IMG/VR virus record: IMGVR_UViG_3300018080_000215
Location: 1 to 55,777 of that record
Reading direction: 5' to 3' (one strand)
From: a virus
Length of the DNA stretch: 55,777 bases
Below the pieces are notes generated by a model. That model saw only the letters and a program-made list of their open reading frames with translations. It was not told the DNA's origin and did not search any database. Shown in pieces: positions 53,849 through 55,777 of the stretch; position 1 is the first letter of the stretch; every line of letters begins with the position of its first letter. The position numbers and the translations under genes are program-made.

Positions 53849-54501
53849 TACAAGACCTCATAGCGGCGCGACGGCATGAGGGGCTGGTACACCGCTGGGG
53901 CGATATATTCAGGCGCATCGACGCCCAGCATTGCGTTCTGTGGGACAAGCACTTCGGGCTGCGGGAACCCTGGAGCGGCAATCTGGCTGGGGTCGAACTC
54001 GGCCACTGCCGGTGGGGCAATCTCCATAGGTTCGGCATTTAGTTGCGAAGCAACGCCCATATTCGGATCGTCTAGCAGTCCTGCCGTAATAGGCATCTGC
54101 ATCTCAAACCCCATGTTGATCCGGTTGGGTTCAGGCAGTGGATTAGGATATTCAATGGGTTCGTACTCTGGAGTCCTCCAGAGTTGTTGTGGCGACAGCA
54201 CTGCCGGGGGAGTGCTTTTCGCGTAGGTGTTCCTGGCGGGCTGGGACAGAAGTTGCTGGCGCGAAGGAGTTGACTGCACTGGCTGCGACAAGGGCTGCGA
54301 CAAGAGTTGTTGACGCGACGGGGTGGACTGAATCGGCTGGTACTGGGCAGCAGAAGGCGTTTGGAAATCTGGCGAACTAGACTGCATTCGCGGGGTGGAC
54401 GGCGACATAAGCCCGCTGAACAGGGGCGAAGGCATACTGTCCGGTCGCAGTGAACTGAAGTTGGGGCTAAGTCGATTGTCGAGCGATTTCTTGAAAGCCA
54501 T
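53848..54501 (-). CDS. Disordered Pro/Gln/Ser-rich virion-region protein (217 aa)
   Basis: ATG 54501 with GGAAGG 8 bases upstream (GTG 54510 overlaps the previous stop). Two repeats of QSTPSRQQLLSQP at about residues 59-90, and long Pro-rich stretches (YEPIEYPNPLPEPNRI, PPAVAEFDPSQIAAPGFP). Probably unstructured, perhaps a packaging-compatible internal protein or linker between virion proteins. TAATG overlap with the large protein gene. No family recognised. Confidence 0.7.
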   Translation of the reverse strand: MAFKKSLDNRLSPNFSSLRPDSMPSPLFSGLMSPSTPRMQSSSPDFQTPSAAQYQPIQSTPSRQQLLSQPLSQPVQSTPSRQQLLSQPARNTYAKSTPPAVLSPQQLWRTPEYEPIEYPNPLPEPNRINMGFEMQMPITAGLLDDPNMGVASQLNAEPMEIAPPAVAEFDPSQIAAPGFPQPEVLVPQNAMLGVDAPEYIAPAVYQPLMPSRRYEVL

Positions 54502-54506
54502 CGGAG

Positions 54507-54716
54507 TCACCTTCCAAACATAGCCCTGCCGTAATCGCCGGGTTTGTACTCGGGAATGTCATCTAGCAATTGTTTCCGCAGATTCAGGGATCGCAGATGT
54601 TCGGTGTTTCGCTTTTCCTGCTGACGTTCTCGTTCCCGTTGGAGGTACGCTGTTCGGTCTTGGTTGTACCTTTTGTTGCGAGAATAGATGTTCAGGAATG
54701 TTGGAATAATGCCCAT
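54507..54716 (-). CDS. Small basic coiled-coil protein (69 aa)
   Basis: 69 aa, MGIIPTFLNIYSRNKRYNQD then a charged helix (TAYLQRERERQQEKRNTEHL) and an acidic/Gly end (DDIPEYKPGDYGRAMFGR). Its N-terminus resembles a short amphipathic membrane-associating segment. Located among candidate ejection proteins; four bases from the upstream gene. Function unknown. Confidence 0.72.
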   Translation of the reverse strand: MGIIPTFLNIYSRNKRYNQDRTAYLQRERERQQEKRNTEHLRSLNLRKQLLDDIPEYKPGDYGRAMFGR

Positions 54717-54720
54717 CGGG

Positions 54721-55767
54721 TTACTCGCTCATTTGCTGCATACGAATGATGTTGTATTCCACGGCGCGCACCAACAGGCTTCCCAACTGCATGGCTTGGT
54801 CAGTGCGCAGTCCAGCCATCTGCTGAACCTGACCCACAACCTGGGCAATCTTCTGCTGTCGGGCGGCGCGGTCAGCCTTGGAGTCGCCGGTGCTGGACTG
54901 CGCCAGAATGCTCGACAACTCCAAGATTGCCGGATCGCTTATGCTGGGAGCCTGCCGACTATTGACCCTATCGGCAAACACCACTGCCGCTGCCTGCAAA
55001 GCGTTATTAGCGTAACGCTGTTGATACATAGGCTGGGTAGGATCGGGGGTTACTTGTGCTGCGATGAACTGTGCATCCGTTGCCGCTGATGCAGCCCCAG
55101 CAATGCCCATAGTCCTAGCAGTCTGGGCGAATGACTGCGCGTCGGTGTAGATCGAGTCTGGCGGCTTTTGGAGTCTCGCGGCAGCCAACGCATTCTCGCG
55201 CTCGAACTGGGCCTGCTGGCTTGCATACTGCTGGTTGCTGTAGTCCTGCATCAGAGCGTCAGCCCTAACAGACTCCTGGGCTGCCAAGCCCTGTTCTGTC
55301 ATCAGTAGTCGCTCTAGTTGGTTGTATTGGTCGCTGCCAGCCGAGACGCTGTCCATCTGCGATTGAAGAGATTGCATCCGCGCCGCCCGCTGTTGGGCCG
55401 ATTGCCGCAATGCCTGAGATTGCGTAATTCGCCAATCTGGCGGCGGGGCGTCTGTCTCATCGACCGGGACTTGCATCGCAAACCCGGCAAACTGTTTGTC
55501 CTTCGGGGGTTCAGCGGGAGCCTGCTGAAAGCCCTCCATTTGCTTAGTCTTGGCCTGCCGTCTTTCCGAGTCCATCATTCGGGCAGTGCTGACGGCCCGG
55601 GCCTCGGGATTCTGCGTAATCGGCAGGCTGGTTGTCCCTGTCGAATAAGCGTTTGTCTTGGGTGGCGGCTGCGAGATGCGGCGAGTCGGGCCTACCGACA
55701 AATCTGTGTTGTCGCCCCGCATCATGCTGTCCATACCAAAAGACCCGTATTTTGGTGGCAGTCCCAC
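54721..55767 (-). CDS. Helical virion-region protein (348 aa), GTG start
   Basis: GTG 55767 gives MGLPPKYGSFGMDSMMRGDN...; the N-terminal 100 residues are Pro/Gln/Ser rich and the rest helical with Gln/Ala repeats (QALRQSAQQRAARMQSLQSQ, QIAQVVGQVQQMAGLR). It is upstream of other internal-virion candidates. The frame remains open to the right window edge, but joining the ends places the TAG of the 952-aa gene on this GTG, which fixes the start. Likely an internal or scaffold-type virion protein. Confidence 0.78.
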   Translation of the reverse strand: MGLPPKYGSFGMDSMMRGDNTDLSVGPTRRISQPPPKTNAYSTGTTSLPITQNPEARAVSTARMMDSERRQAKTKQMEGFQQAPAEPPKDKQFAGFAMQVPVDETDAPPPDWRITQSQALRQSAQQRAARMQSLQSQMDSVSAGSDQYNQLERLLMTEQGLAAQESVRADALMQDYSNQQYASQQAQFERENALAAARLQKPPDSIYTDAQSFAQTARTMGIAGAASAATDAQFIAAQVTPDPTQPMYQQRYANNALQAAAVVFADRVNSRQAPSISDPAILELSSILAQSSTGDSKADRAARQQKIAQVVGQVQQMAGLRTDQAMQLGSLLVRAVEYNIIRMQQMSE

Positions 55768-55777
55768 TAGCCTGCGG

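Overview
The window reads as a complete tailed-phage genome, most likely a temperate podovirus-like phage, linearised at an arbitrary point. Evidence: large terminase, portal, HK97-fold-type capsid protein, scaffold, head-tail adaptor and a very long tail-hub/nozzle protein are present, but no tape-measure or tail-tube gene is recognisable. If the two window ends are joined, the open frame that runs off the left end closes after four more codons with a TAG that overlaps the GTG start of the right-most gene. The same one-base stop/start overlap recurs throughout this genome, so the molecule is probably circular (or circularly permuted) and 55,777 bp long. The host cannot be read directly. Base composition, GC-rich intergenic palindromes and the MoxR/DUF2201-type gene pair would suit a planctomycete or similar aquatic bacterium, but this is a weak guess.

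Layout. (1) Minus strand, 24.4 kb down to 1, continuing across the ends from 55.77 to 50.0 kb: the late virion module. In transcription order it runs from small leader genes through two unknown structural genes, scaffold, capsid, decoration protein, small and large terminase, portal, an inserted endonuclease VII gene, adaptor, the 1,578-aa nozzle-like protein, fibre-like proteins, glycine-zipper and other candidate ejection proteins, and a 1,133-aa internal-virion-type protein. (2) 24.4-25.0 kb: a 590-bp non-coding region with a strong terminator, a cluster of GC hairpins and a possible late promoter/operator. (3) 25.0-27.1 kb, minus: six small genes, one a DUF2493/SLOG protein. (4) 27.1-27.4 kb: divergent control region. 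(5) 27.4-39.7 kb, plus: small early-type genes, a very acidic protein, a 302-aa unknown protein, a MoxR-type AAA+ ATPase and its zincin/VWA (DUF2201-like) partner, a 25-aa membrane peptide, small DNA-binding proteins, an ADP-ribosyltransferase-like protein and a serine recombinase. (6) 49.1-39.7 kb, minus: RecE-like exonuclease, ERF annealing protein, a dual-coding overlap, helicase, several nucleases, GNAT, DUF3310 protein, membrane proteins, papain-like peptidase, a spanin-like overlapping pair and a sigma-like factor. (7) A plus-strand tyrosine integrase at 49.1-50.0 kb, beside a 42-bp segment that looks like the 3' half of a CAT-anticodon tRNA (probable attP).

The most unusual signal is a repeated cis element around the divergent control region. 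Seven copies (plus one diverged) each carry a hairpin with compensatory stem changes, an invariant AGCGATGG core and a second hairpin, always on the sense strand and just upstream of a gene. The core ATG opens a short reading frame beginning Met-Ala/Gly in every copy. These elements precede both the left operon genes and the acidic protein/302-aa/MoxR/VWA set, tying them into one putative regulon. No DNA polymerase, primase or RNA polymerase was recognised, so replication probably relies on the host, with phage-supplied recombination functions and possibly a phage sigma factor for late expression.
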